Source: CAKPSH01 sp964634355 (GTDB lineage Bacteria; Bacillota; Clostridia; TANB77; CAG-508). Taken from it: DNA of 19,154 nucleotides. Numbering within the stretch: position 1 is the stretch's first letter; each line of letters begins with the position of its first letter. Of this stretch, positions 1 to 6,749 are shown one piece after another. Under the pieces are notes generated by a model. That model ran no database searches. It saw only the letters and a list, made by a program, of their open reading frames with translations, and was not told where the DNA came from. Location: positions 1-19,154 of the forward strand of contig CAZWIF010000021.1 in NCBI GenBank assembly GCA_964634355.1. The letters run 5' to 3'. A program made the translations under genes and the position numbers.

Positions 1-203
1 AGCTTTTCCTCTAAATTGAAAAGTTTCTTTTCTCCTTTCACTATACAGTCACGTACTGCCTGCCTTGTTATACCTGTCTCTTCAGCGATTTCCGCTAAAG
101 ACAAATTTGAATTATAATATAAATCCAAGACATCTTGTTGCTTATCTGTTAATACCTTTCCGTAAATATCTAGCAAAATACTAACCGTAACATTTTTTTC
201 CAT
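1..203 (-). CDS. ylxM: YlxM-family helix-turn-helix protein, partial (3' end outside window)
   Basis: The first 67 codons are visible, reading leftwards off the window edge. The start is ATG at 203-201, preceded by the ribosome binding site AAGAGGTGA. The peptide begins MEKNVTVSILLDIYGK and contains the segments LTDKQQDVLDLYY and EIAEETGITRQAVRD, which match the sigma-70 region-4-like helix-turn-helix of the YlxM/UPF0122 family (known family fact: normally encoded next to ffh, the signal recognition particle GTPase, and thought to act with it). The expected partner ffh would lie beyond the left edge and cannot be seen. Identification rests on the motif pattern and the N-terminal layout; another small HTH protein is less likely. 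Confidence 0.8.
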   Translation of the reverse strand, partial: MEKNVTVSILLDIYGKVLTDKQQDVLDLYYNSNLSLAEIAEETGITRQAVRDCIVKGEKKLFNLEEK

Positions 204-234
204 TATTATCACCTCTTAAGTGCAATGCTATTAT

Positions 235-263
235 ACTTTACACCTTTTTTTCTCATTTGTCAA
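235..263 (-). promoter_or_regulatory. Probable sigma-A promoter for ylxM
   Basis: On the minus strand a perfect -35 TTGACA (263-258) is followed after 17 bases by TAAAGT (240-235, 4 of 6 consensus). A perfect TATAAT overlaps just downstream (235-230) but would need a 22-base spacer, so TAAAGT is the better -10. Transcription would begin about 225-230, giving a short leader with the AAGAGGTGA site before the ylxM ATG. Confidence 0.6.
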
Positions 264-301
264 GCCCTTTACAGCAATTTTTCAAGGAATTTTTTATTTA
301 T

Positions 302-348
302 ATGTTACAATTCACCTAGCAATCTTCATATGCTGTGAATCGTAACAT
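302..348. repeat. Long imperfect inverted repeat (hairpin) between metK and ylxM
   Basis: ATGTTACAATTCAC (302-315) pairs with GTGAATCGTAACAT (335-348): 13 Watson-Crick pairs and one position that is a G-U wobble in minus-strand RNA. The stem continues, after a 2-base bulge, with AGCA/TGCT (318-321/331-334) and a 9-base loop. It lies 27 bases beyond the metK stop. No T-run follows on the minus strand, so it is a poor intrinsic terminator for metK; it could protect the mRNA 3' end or be a small interspersed palindromic repeat. The rest of 204-374 holds only the ylxM promoter and AT-rich spacer. Confidence 0.7.
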
Positions 349-374
349 TTATATATCTTGTTTCTCATATCTAT

Positions 375-1484
375 CTACAATTCTATTATCTTCTCCCAAG
401 GTAATTCATTTTTACCAAAATGTCCATAATTAGTCGTTTTTGTATATATAGGTTCTCTTAATCCTAAATATTCAATAATTCCATTAGGCGTTAAATCGAA
501 TTTTCTTCTTATTTTATTTACTATATCCTTTTCTGGTATTGTATTTGTTCCAAATGTGTTTACGTATACAGATATTGGTTCTACTATTCCTATTCCATAT
601 GCAACTTGTAATTCACATTTTTTTGCATATTCATTTGCTACTATATTCTTAGCAATATGTCTTAACATATATGCTGCTGACCTGTCCACTTTTGTTGCAT
701 CCTTGCCTGAAAAAGCTCCCCCTCCATGATGAGCATATCCTCCATAAGTATCCACTATTATTTTTCTTCCGGTAAGTCCAGTATCACTCAAAGGTCCTCC
801 AATTACAAACCTTCCTGTTGGATTTATATAATATTTAGTATTTTCATCAATATATTTTTCTGGTATTGCCTCTTTTATAACCTTTTCAATTATATCTCTT
901 CTAATTGCTTCTAATTCCATCTCTGGTGTATGTTGATTTGATATTAATATTGTTTCAATTCTTTTGGGTGTATCATCTTCATATTCAACCGTCACTTGTG
1001 TCTTTCCATCTGGTCCAAGATATGATAATATTCCATTTTTTCTAACCTCTGTAAGTCTTCTAGATAATCTATGTGCCATATATATTGCAAAAGGCATATA
1101 TTCTTCTGTTTCATCACAAGCATATCCAAACATTATTCCTTGGTCTCCTGCTCCTCCAATATCAACACCTTGTGCAATATCTCCACTCTGCTTAGTTATA
1201 TTTATATCAATCTCGCATGTATCTGGATTTATATCAATCTTTTCATCCTTATATCCAATATCTCTCATAACTCCTCTTGCAATCTTCTCTATATCAACTT
1301 TAGCATTAGTGGTTAATTGACCTGCAATAGTTATTCTATTGTTAGAAGCAAATGTTTCTACGGCTACTCTTGAATTTCTATCTTGCTTTAAGCATTCGTC
1401 AAGTACTGCATCAGATATTAAATCACATAATTTATCTGGATGCCCCTCTGTTACGCTTTCTGATGTAAATAAATATTTCTTCAT
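375..1484 (-). CDS. metK: S-adenosylmethionine synthetase (methionine adenosyltransferase)
   Basis: Makes S-adenosylmethionine from methionine and ATP, releasing phosphate and pyrophosphate; cytosolic, normally a tetramer. At 369 residues it is slightly shorter than E. coli MetK (384). Signature motifs are present: GHPDK (14-18), GAGDQG (111-116), NPTGRFVIGGP (221-231) and the phosphate-binding GGGAFSGKD (254-262). ATG at 1484 is preceded by AGAAAGGA 12 bases upstream. Two oddities: residue 56 is Gln where E. coli has Glu in the GE(I/V)T motif, and the stretch between QGVD and GAGDQG is 2 residues instead of 7, shortening the flexible active-site loop. It is monocistronic, with its own promoter and a roughly 150-nt leader. 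No S-box (SAM-I) riboswitch consensus is seen upstream. Confidence 0.97.
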   Translation of the reverse strand: MKKYLFTSESVTEGHPDKLCDLISDAVLDECLKQDRNSRVAVETFASNNRITIAGQLTTNAKVDIEKIARGVMRDIGYKDEKIDINPDTCEIDINITKQSGDIAQGVDIGGAGDQGIMFGYACDETEEYMPFAIYMAHRLSRRLTEVRKNGILSYLGPDGKTQVTVEYEDDTPKRIETILISNQHTPEMELEAIRRDIIEKVIKEAIPEKYIDENTKYYINPTGRFVIGGPLSDTGLTGRKIIVDTYGGYAHHGGGAFSGKDATKVDRSAAYMLRHIAKNIVANEYAKKCELQVAYGIGIVEPISVYVNTFGTNTIPEKDIVNKIRRKFDLTPNGIIEYLGLREPIYTKTTNYGHFGKNELPWEKIIEL

Positions 1485-1635
1485 TTTATATCACATTCCT
1501 TTCTAAATTTATTTGTAATTTCCCATATCATCAAAACAGGACACGTGTATCCAAATAAAATTTGCTTTACAAATTTCTCATGGTTTTCGTGCCCATGCGA
1601 TTATTTAATTCAATTAATTAAAAAATACTTCATTG
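1485..1635 (-). promoter_or_regulatory. metK 5' leader with mutually exclusive pairings (possible regulatory RNA)
   Basis: The transcribed leader holds three small hairpins: CATGG/CCATG (1579-1583/1593-1597), AAATTTG/CAAATTT (1558-1564/1570-1576, 5-base loop), and a 5-bp stem at 1539-1543/1548-1552 capped by four bases. The segment 1511-1518, just upstream of the ribosome binding site (1497-1504), is an 8-base complement of 1567-1574, which also forms one arm of the second hairpin, so the two pairings compete. This layout would suit translational or attenuation control, but the sequence does not match the SAM-I consensus I know and no function is proven. Confidence 0.4.
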
Positions 1636-1641
1636 GTAGCA

Positions 1642-1670
1642 ATTATAACAAATCCATTATTCTCTGTCAA
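1642..1670 (-). promoter_or_regulatory. Consensus sigma-A promoter for metK
   Basis: On the minus strand, -35 TTGACA (1670-1665) and -10 TATAAT (1647-1642) are both perfect and separated by 17 bases. Transcription should start near 1635. The -35 box lies only 12 bases from the assembly gap, so any upstream operator would be hidden. Confidence 0.88.
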
Positions 1671-1682
1671 TGAATTTTAACA

Positions 1683-1782
1683 NNNNNNNNNNNNNNNNNN
1701 NNNNNNNNNNNNNNNNNNNNNNNNNNNNNNNNNNNNNNNNNNNNNNNNNNNNNNNNNNNNNNNNNNNNNNNNNNNNNNNNNN
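1683..1782. other. Assembly gap (100 N)
   Basis: Exactly 100 consecutive N, a conventional scaffold placeholder, so the true length is unknown. It lies between two promoters that point away from each other (metK leftwards, the membrane protein rightwards). One or more genes could be missing here, and the physical link between metK and the ribosomal cluster depends on scaffolding. Confidence 0.97.
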
Positions 1783-1793
1783 AATATATTTCA

Positions 1794-1822
1794 TTGACAA
1801 ATAATTATATTATTGTTAAAAT
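1794..1822 (+). promoter_or_regulatory. Promoter for the plus-strand membrane protein gene
   Basis: Perfect -35 TTGACA (1794-1799), a 17-base spacer and -10 TAAAAT (1817-1822, 5 of 6). It begins 12 bases after the gap. Because the -10 overlaps the in-frame TTG at 1813, that TTG cannot be the translation start if this promoter is used. Confidence 0.7.
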
Positions 1823-1842
1823 TATCATTGGTGAGAGAAAGA

Positions 1843-3276
1843 ATGGTATTTTTTAAGAAAAAAAAAGAAATTATTTGCTTTCTTTTTTTATTTGTATTTT
1901 CAATAATACTATGTTGGAACTTTATTACAGGATTTGCAAGATTTGATCATTTTGAAATGTTGAATTCAGGATATATTGAATATGCTAAACAACGATTTTT
2001 TAATGATGGTAGAATTTTTTCCGGATTATATATATTGCTTGCAAATTTATTTAATATAAATATAAAATTTTTATATGTTGTTTCTACTGTATTAGGACTT
2101 CTGATTTTTTCTTTTACGGTATTTTACTTTAAATCCTTGGTATCAACTATAAAAAAGAATAGTAGTCCTATTATTTTGCTCGGATTATCATGCTTAACTG
2201 TATTTAATTTTATGTGTGTAGATATTCTTACCTTCATTGAATCACCTATTATAGCAATTAGTATACTTCTTTACATTATTGCTGCTAAGGAATTTATTAT
2301 AGATAGTAAAAATGGAAAAGCTATACTTGTTTTACTATTAGCAGTATTTTGCTATCAAGGAACTATTAATGTGTTCCTATCTGTTTGTCTATTTTTATAT
2401 TTATTAAACGATAAAATTGAATTAAAAAGTTTTATAAAGAAATCTTTAACATGTATTATTTTTGTTATAATTGCAGTTATTGTTGATTATTTATGTATAA
2501 TGATATATTCAAAAATCATGAATTTTTCTACTAGAGCAGATTTAACTTCTAGTATTATATTAAATAATATTTATAATGTAATTACTAATTTAAAACATGT
2601 CCTTATATATAGTGCTTTTACATTACCTAAATATTTTTATTTATTTGAGTTATTAATATTTGCATTCATATTTTTTTATATTTCATTTAGATACAAGACT
2701 AATATATTCTTTAAATTTTTGCTAATCTCCTTATGCAATATATTATTCTGTATCCCATTAATTATCATATTCTCAATTAGTGATGTATATATATGTGGTA
2801 GATTATTTTGGTCAATCGCTTCAACCATAGGGATGTCTTTAATCTTGTTATATTTTCATATGTTAAATCATAATGTAAAATATGAAAATGCACTCATTAT
2901 TATTATTTCAGTTATATGTATTATTATAAATTACATTGGAATGCATAATTCTATTTCTAATTTAAAAAATGGTAATTTAATAGATATTGCTTTTTGTAAA
3001 GAAGTAGAAACTAAAATAAATGAATATTCACTTGAAACTGATATCAGTACACTAATAATTCACATTGATTATACTAAAAATGGTTTTTACAAGCAATATG
3101 GGAATTATAAAAGTTATTTAATGACTCTTTATCCTTTAGATATGTTATTAAACTATTACACTGATATAAATTTGGATATTCAATATTCACTTGAAAGAAA
3201 ATCAGAATTTAATAACGATTCATATATTAATTTTACAGCAGAAGGTAATTCTTTGTTTATAGATATAGAAATTTAG
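1843..3276 (+). CDS. Multi-pass membrane protein, GtrII-like glucosyltransferase type
   Basis: The only plus-strand gene, convergent with the ribosomal cluster. I take ATG 1843 as the start (477 aa) because GGTGAG lies about 8 bases upstream; the in-frame TTG at 1813 falls before the likely transcription start. The protein is strongly hydrophobic, with roughly ten membrane segments spread over the first 370 residues and a hydrophilic C-terminal domain of about 100 residues ending in IDIEI. Near the N-terminus, after TM1, are the soluble segment with FDHFEML, YIEYAKQRFFNDGRIFSGL, and later CYQGTINVFL. An acidic loop, a DGR motif and a YQ motif in this order resemble the Glucos_trans_II (GtrII) family, which modifies surface polysaccharide or teichoic acid from a lipid-linked sugar. 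This is motif resemblance only; a Wzy-like or other GT-C protein is possible. It is AT-rich with no obvious partner genes visible. Confidence 0.55.
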   Translation: MVFFKKKKEIICFLFLFVFSIILCWNFITGFARFDHFEMLNSGYIEYAKQRFFNDGRIFSGLYILLANLFNINIKFLYVVSTVLGLLIFSFTVFYFKSLVSTIKKNSSPIILLGLSCLTVFNFMCVDILTFIESPIIAISILLYIIAAKEFIIDSKNGKAILVLLLAVFCYQGTINVFLSVCLFLYLLNDKIELKSFIKKSLTCIIFVIIAVIVDYLCIMIYSKIMNFSTRADLTSSIILNNIYNVITNLKHVLIYSAFTLPKYFYLFELLIFAFIFFYISFRYKTNIFFKFLLISLCNILFCIPLIIIFSISDVYICGRLFWSIASTIGMSLILLYFHMLNHNVKYENALIIIISVICIIINYIGMHNSISNLKNGNLIDIAFCKEVETKINEYSLETDISTLIIHIDYTKNGFYKQYGNYKSYLMTLYPLDMLLNYYTDINLDIQYSLERKSEFNNDSYINFTAEGNSLFIDIEI

Positions 3277-3281
3277 GAATT

Positions 3282-3311
3282 TATGGACAAAAACTACGCC
3301 CCTTGTCTATA
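3282..3311 (+). terminator. Weak hairpin downstream of the membrane protein gene
   Basis: A 9-bp stem with one G-U pair, TATGGACAA (3282-3290) with TTGTCTATA (3303-3311), 12-base loop, starting 6 bases after the stop codon. Only a broken T-rich tract follows, so termination here would be weak; the stronger shared terminator is at 3380-3423. Confidence 0.3.
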
Positions 3312-3379
3312 ATTGAATATTAATTTTTCTAGAACAAATCGGAAAGCCTTAATATACATTGCATTTTAACTTTCCTATT

Positions 3380-3423
3380 ATATAAAATAAAAAACAGACG
3401 AAAGTCTGTTTTTTATTTTATAT
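3380..3423. terminator. Bidirectional intrinsic terminator between the convergent genes
   Basis: A perfect 20-bp inverted repeat with a 4-base GAAA loop (left arm 3380-3399, right arm 3404-3423). The core is ACAGAC/GTCTGT, flanked by A-tracts that become T-tracts in either direction, so it can end both the plus-strand gene and the alpha operon. The rplQ stop codon (3420-3418) lies inside the right arm, so part of the stem is coding sequence. Confidence 0.9.
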
Positions 3424-3951
3424 TAATTGTAATACAACCATTTCTGCTGCGTCTCCACGTCTTTGTCCTAATTTAACAATTCTTGTGTATCCGCCTACTC
3501 TGTCTGTATATTTTGGTGCTATTTCGTTGAATAATTTTGCTGGTAAATCAATATTTTTACCCTCAGCATCTTTAACTTTATTTATATTTCTCATTATTTT
3601 TCTTCTTGCATTTAATCTTGAAGGCATATCTTTTTGTCTAGATTCTGTAACTTCTTCTCTAACAACCTTTAGATATTCTTTACCGTTTTTGCTTGTTGCT
3701 TTTTCAGTTACTTTATTTCCTTTTTCATCTAATTTAGCACGGCTTACTTTAACATCTACCATTTCAAAATTATCTTTCTCTTTAACTGCTAGTGAAATTA
3801 AAGAATCAGCAATAGACTTTACTTCTTTAGCTCTAGCTTCAGTAGTCTTAATTTCACCATGTAAAATCAAGTCTGTTGTTAAAGTTTTTAAAATAGATAA
3901 TCTTTGGTCAGTTGTTCTTCCTAATTTTCTATTTCTAGCCACTTTTTTCAC
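3418..3951 (-). CDS. rplQ: 50S ribosomal protein L17 with a central insertion
   Basis: L17 of the large subunit, last gene of the alpha operon, directly after rpoA. The N-terminus (RKLGRTTDQRLSILKTLTTDL, split at residues 8-28) and C-terminus (GGYTRIVKLGQRRGDAAEM, 153-171) are canonical. The protein is 177 residues against about 120 in Bacillus. The extra length is a charged insertion at about residues 58-112 between the helix ending SLISLAVKEKD and the conserved LNARRKIM helix; it contains a probable beta-hairpin around LDEKGNKVTEK and KNGKEYLKV. The N-terminus also has about four extra residues. The reading frame is intact across the insertion, so this is a real extension and not a frameshift. 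ATG 3951 follows AAGAAAGGG. Confidence 0.95.
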   Translation of the reverse strand: MKKVARNRKLGRTTDQRLSILKTLTTDLILHGEIKTTEARAKEVKSIADSLISLAVKEKDNFEMVDVKVSRAKLDEKGNKVTEKATSKNGKEYLKVVREEVTESRQKDMPSRLNARRKIMRNINKVKDAEGKNIDLPAKLFNEIAPKYTDRVGGYTRIVKLGQRRGDAAEMVVLQLI

Positions 3952-4001
3952 CCTTTCTTATTATAAACTTTTTCTAAGGTATACTGGTCTAGTATAGCCT
4001 T

Positions 4002-4949
4002 TTAATCCTCGTCATTAGAAAAACTTAATCCTAGAGATTGTAACTTATGGGTTACTTCATCTAACGATTTCTTTCCTAAATTCCTTACTTTCATCATATC
4101 AGCTTCAGTTTTATTAGTTAAATCTTGAACTGTTGAAATTCCTGCTCTCTTTAAGCAATTAAATGATCTTACAGATAATTCTAAGTCCTCAATAGACATT
4201 TCTAATACTCTTGCTGTTTTTGACTCTTCCTTCTCTACCATTATTTGAGTATTTTTAGCTGTCTCTGATAAATCAATGAACAATTCTAAATGCCCTACTA
4301 TTACTTTAGCAGCTAGACTTAATGCCTCATAAGCCTTTAAGCTTCCATCTGTCCATACTTCAATTATTAACTTATCAAAATCAACCATTTGTCCCACTCT
4401 TGTGTTTTCTACAGAGTAATTTACTTTTTTCACTGGTGTAAAAATTGAATCTATTGGTAATACAGATATATCTTGATTTGGTTTCTTATTTTTAGCAGCG
4501 GTGTTATATCCTCTTCCTTTTTCAACTGTCATTTCAATTACAAGATGTCCTCCTTCAGCGACTGTGGCGATATGTAAATCTGGATTTAATACTTCGATAG
4601 TACCATCAGTTTGAATATTCTCAGCCTTTACTTCACCTTCACCCTTAAAATCTATTTTAACAATTTTCTCTTCATTATCATAAGATTTGAATCTAACACC
4701 TTTCAAGTTTACTATTAATTCTGAAACATCCTCTACTACATCTGGTATTGTAGAAAACTCGTGAACTACACCATCAATCTTTATACTTGTTATTGCACAA
4801 CCAGGTAGAGAAGATAATAAAATTCTTCTTAAAGAATTTCCTATTGTTACCCCATATCCTCTCTCCAATGGCTCACATACAAATTTAGCATAGTTACTCT
4901 TTTCATCTACATCTATACATTCAATATTGGGCTTTTCAAATTCTATCAT
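4002..4949 (-). CDS. rpoA: DNA-directed RNA polymerase subunit alpha
   Basis: Alpha subunit, which dimerises to nucleate RNA polymerase assembly and contacts upstream promoter DNA and activators. The 315-residue protein shows the N-terminal dimerisation domain with GYGVTIGNSLRRILLSSLPG-like sequence (about 31-50) and the C-terminal helix-hairpin-helix domain with LELSVRSFNCLKRAGI and VRNLGKKSLDEV (about 255-305). I start at ATG 4949, which has GGAGG five bases upstream; a GTG four codons earlier would place the SD inside the gene. It sits between rpsD and rplQ as in most Firmicutes. Confidence 0.98.
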   Translation of the reverse strand: MIEFEKPNIECIDVDEKSNYAKFVCEPLERGYGVTIGNSLRRILLSSLPGCAITSIKIDGVVHEFSTIPDVVEDVSELIVNLKGVRFKSYDNEEKIVKIDFKGEGEVKAENIQTDGTIEVLNPDLHIATVAEGGHLVIEMTVEKGRGYNTAAKNKKPNQDISVLPIDSIFTPVKKVNYSVENTRVGQMVDFDKLIIEVWTDGSLKAYEALSLAAKVIVGHLELFIDLSETAKNTQIMVEKEESKTARVLEMSIEDLELSVRSFNCLKRAGISTVQDLTNKTEADMMKVRNLGKKSLDEVTHKLQSLGLSFSNDED

Positions 4950-5018
4950 TTTTACCTCCACTTTATATTATTTTTTGAGGCTTTATTCTTAGCCTAAATT
5001 ATGTCAAAGTACTAAATT

Positions 5019-5645
5019 TTATTTAGAATATAACTCTACGATGAAGTGTTCTTCAACTTGTAAGTCAACATCTTCTCTAGCAGGTTTTCTCAAAACTTTG
5101 CCACTTAAATCTTTAACATCTTTTTCAAGCCATGCTGGAACTGTTCTTGCAGCATTCACTTCTACATTTTCTTTTATAATAGCTGCATCCTTCTTGTTTT
5201 CTCTAACTTTGATAACATCTCCTGGTTTTACTAAATAAGAAGCAATATCAACTTTATGACCATTTACTTCAAATAATCCATGATTAACCAATTGTCTTGC
5301 TTGTGGTCTAGATGAACCATATCCTAATCTATAAACCACATTATCTAATCTGCTTTCAAGAATTCTAAGTAATGCCTCACCTGTAACTCCCTTTTCTCTT
5401 GAAGCCATCTCAAAATATTTTCTAAATTGATTTTCTCTAACTCCATAAAATGCTTTAGTTTTTTGTTTTTCTCTTAATTGAATACCATATTCTGAAAGTT
5501 TAGCTTTCTTTGTAGCATGTTCTCCAGGAGCATAATTTCTTCTAGAAACACTACATTTATCAGAGTAGCACCTCTCACCTTTTAAGAACAATTTTTGACC
5601 TTGTCTACGGCAAATACGGCATTGTTCATCTTTAAATCTTGACAT
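5019..5645 (-). CDS. rpsD: 30S ribosomal protein S4
   Basis: Primary 16S rRNA binder of the small-subunit body; in E. coli it also represses the alpha operon by binding its leader, but no such leader is recognisable here. 208 residues, normal length. The N-terminal zinc-binding pattern is intact (C9-x2-C12-x13-C26-x4-C31), so this is the zinc-dependent C+ form. The S4 RNA-binding domain follows with SRLDNVVYRLGYGSSRPQAR (about 91-110) and LVNHGLFEVNGHKV. ATG 5645 follows AGAGGTG. In Firmicutes rpsD is often unlinked from this cluster (as in B. subtilis); the placement between rpsK and rpoA is the clostridial arrangement. Confidence 0.98.
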   Translation of the reverse strand: MSRFKDEQCRICRRQGQKLFLKGERCYSDKCSVSRRNYAPGEHATKKAKLSEYGIQLREKQKTKAFYGVRENQFRKYFEMASREKGVTGEALLRILESRLDNVVYRLGYGSSRPQARQLVNHGLFEVNGHKVDIASYLVKPGDVIKVRENKKDAAIIKENVEVNAARTVPAWLEKDVKDLSGKVLRKPAREDVDLQVEEHFIVELYSK

Positions 5646-5681
5646 GTAACAATTACACCTCTTTCTATAATTTTTATATTA

Positions 5682-6077
5682 TTAAACTCTTCTTCTTTTT
5701 GGTGGTCTACATCCATTATGTGGTATTGGTGTAACATCCTTAATAGCACTAATTTCTAGACCTGCTGTTTGAAGAGATCTGATTGCAGCCTCACGTCCTG
5801 CACCTGGTCCTTTAACAAATACTTCTACTGTTTTTAAGCCATGTTCCATTCCTGCTTTAGCTGCAGTTTCAGCTGCTTCTCCAGCTGCGAATGGTGTACT
5901 TTTTCTAGAACCTTTAAAACCTAATCCTCCTGCACTTGCCCAAGAAATAACGTTTCCTTGAGTATCTGTTATTGTAACTATTGTGTTGTTAAAACTTGAA
6001 TGTATATGTGCAGCACCTTTATCGATGTTTTTTCTATTTCTTCTAGATGTTCTCTTTGTTGATTGAGTCTTAGCCAT
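5682..6077 (-). CDS. rpsK: 30S ribosomal protein S11
   Basis: Platform protein of the 30S subunit, close to the mRNA exit and the anti-Shine-Dalgarno region. 131 residues, as usual. Recognised from AHIHSSFNNTIVTITDTQGN (23-42), SAGGLGFKGSRKSTPFAA and the very conserved C-terminus DVTPIPHNGCRPPKRRRV. ATG 6077 is preceded by AAGGAG. It follows rpsM by 17 bases and precedes rpsD by 36. Confidence 0.98.
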   Translation of the reverse strand: MAKTQSTKRTSRRNRKNIDKGAAHIHSSFNNTIVTITDTQGNVISWASAGGLGFKGSRKSTPFAAGEAAETAAKAGMEHGLKTVEVFVKGPGAGREAAIRSLQTAGLEISAIKDVTPIPHNGCRPPKRRRV

Positions 6078-6094
6078 TTTAACTTACTCCTTCC

Positions 6095-6463
6095 TTATTT
6101 TTTACTCTTTATAATCGCTTTTTTAGGACCTTTTCTTGTACGAGCATTTGTCTTTGTTCTTTGTCCTCTTACTGGTAATCCTCTCCTGTGTCTTAATCCT
6201 CTGTAACATCCTATCTCTCTAAGTCTTTTAACATTAAGAGCAACTTCACGTCTTAAATCACCTTCAACTTTATATTCGTCATCAATGATTTTTCTAATGC
6301 CGTTTACCTCTTCATCTGTTAAATCCTTAACTCTAGTATCAGGATTTACTCCAGCTTTTGCTAGAATTTTTTGAGAACTTGTTAAACCTATACCATAAAT
6401 ATAGGTTAGTCCTATTTCAACTCTTTTTTCTTTAGGCAAATCTACACCTGCTATACGAGCCAT
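6095..6463 (-). CDS. rpsM: 30S ribosomal protein S13
   Basis: Head protein of the 30S subunit that contacts the P-site tRNA and bridges to the 50S subunit. 122 residues. Canonical start MARIAGVDLPKEKR, helix-two-turn-helix region with YIYGIGLTSSQKILAKAG and the basic tail RHRRGLPVRGQRTKTNARTR. I use ATG 6463 with GGAGGTG upstream; the frame stays open for 31 further codons, but those have no S13 homology. The 441-base space between it and rpmJ is exceptional for this cluster. Confidence 0.98.
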   Translation of the reverse strand: MARIAGVDLPKEKRVEIGLTYIYGIGLTSSQKILAKAGVNPDTRVKDLTDEEVNGIRKIIDDEYKVEGDLRREVALNVKRLREIGCYRGLRHRRGLPVRGQRTKTNARTRKGPKKAIIKSKK

Positions 6464-6627
6464 ATATTTTAGCACCTCCAAATTTTTATTTTTCACAACA
6501 GAAAGCTGTTGCTTAAGATTTTCGCAAAACAACCTGAAATGTACCAATACTCCCAATCATCACATGAATAAAAATGTCTTTGCACTATAATAATTTTATC
6601 TGTAGTGGCTAAGGTGTCACCTAGGGG

Positions 6628-6749
6628 AATTTTCTTAACAGAAAATTTCCCACGCTTGAATAAGTTATCCACAATTTATCCTTTCAATCGAGTGAAATTT
6701 TCTTAACAGAAAATTTCCCACGCTTGAATAAGTTATCCACAACTTATCC
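6628..6749. repeat. Tandem-like direct repeat, 47-bp exact core, 68-bp period
   Basis: 6628-6674 is identical to 6696-6742 (47 bp); after one T/C difference the next six bases also match. Each copy has a hairpin (AATTTTCT-TAAC-AGAAAATT, with a full 10-bp stem GAAATTTTCT/AGAAAATTTC in the second) followed by CCCACGCTTGAATAAG and a TTATCCACA box. It fills part of the unusually long rpmJ-rpsM space; the remainder (6464-6627) has only a small AGGTG/CACCT palindrome near 6612 and AT-rich sequence. Confidence 0.95.

Noticed and set aside
964..1320. Plus-strand open frames opposite metK
   Set aside because: Shadow frames of metK; no start signals and no recognisable family.
1485..1640. SAM-I (S-box) riboswitch
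   Set aside because: None of the conserved S-box blocks is present and the leader is too short and AT-rich for the four-way junction.
3485..3997. 170-codon plus-strand open frame antisense to rplQ
   Set aside because: It is a shadow of the rplQ gene, has no family resemblance and no ribosome binding site, and overlaps the real gene in full.
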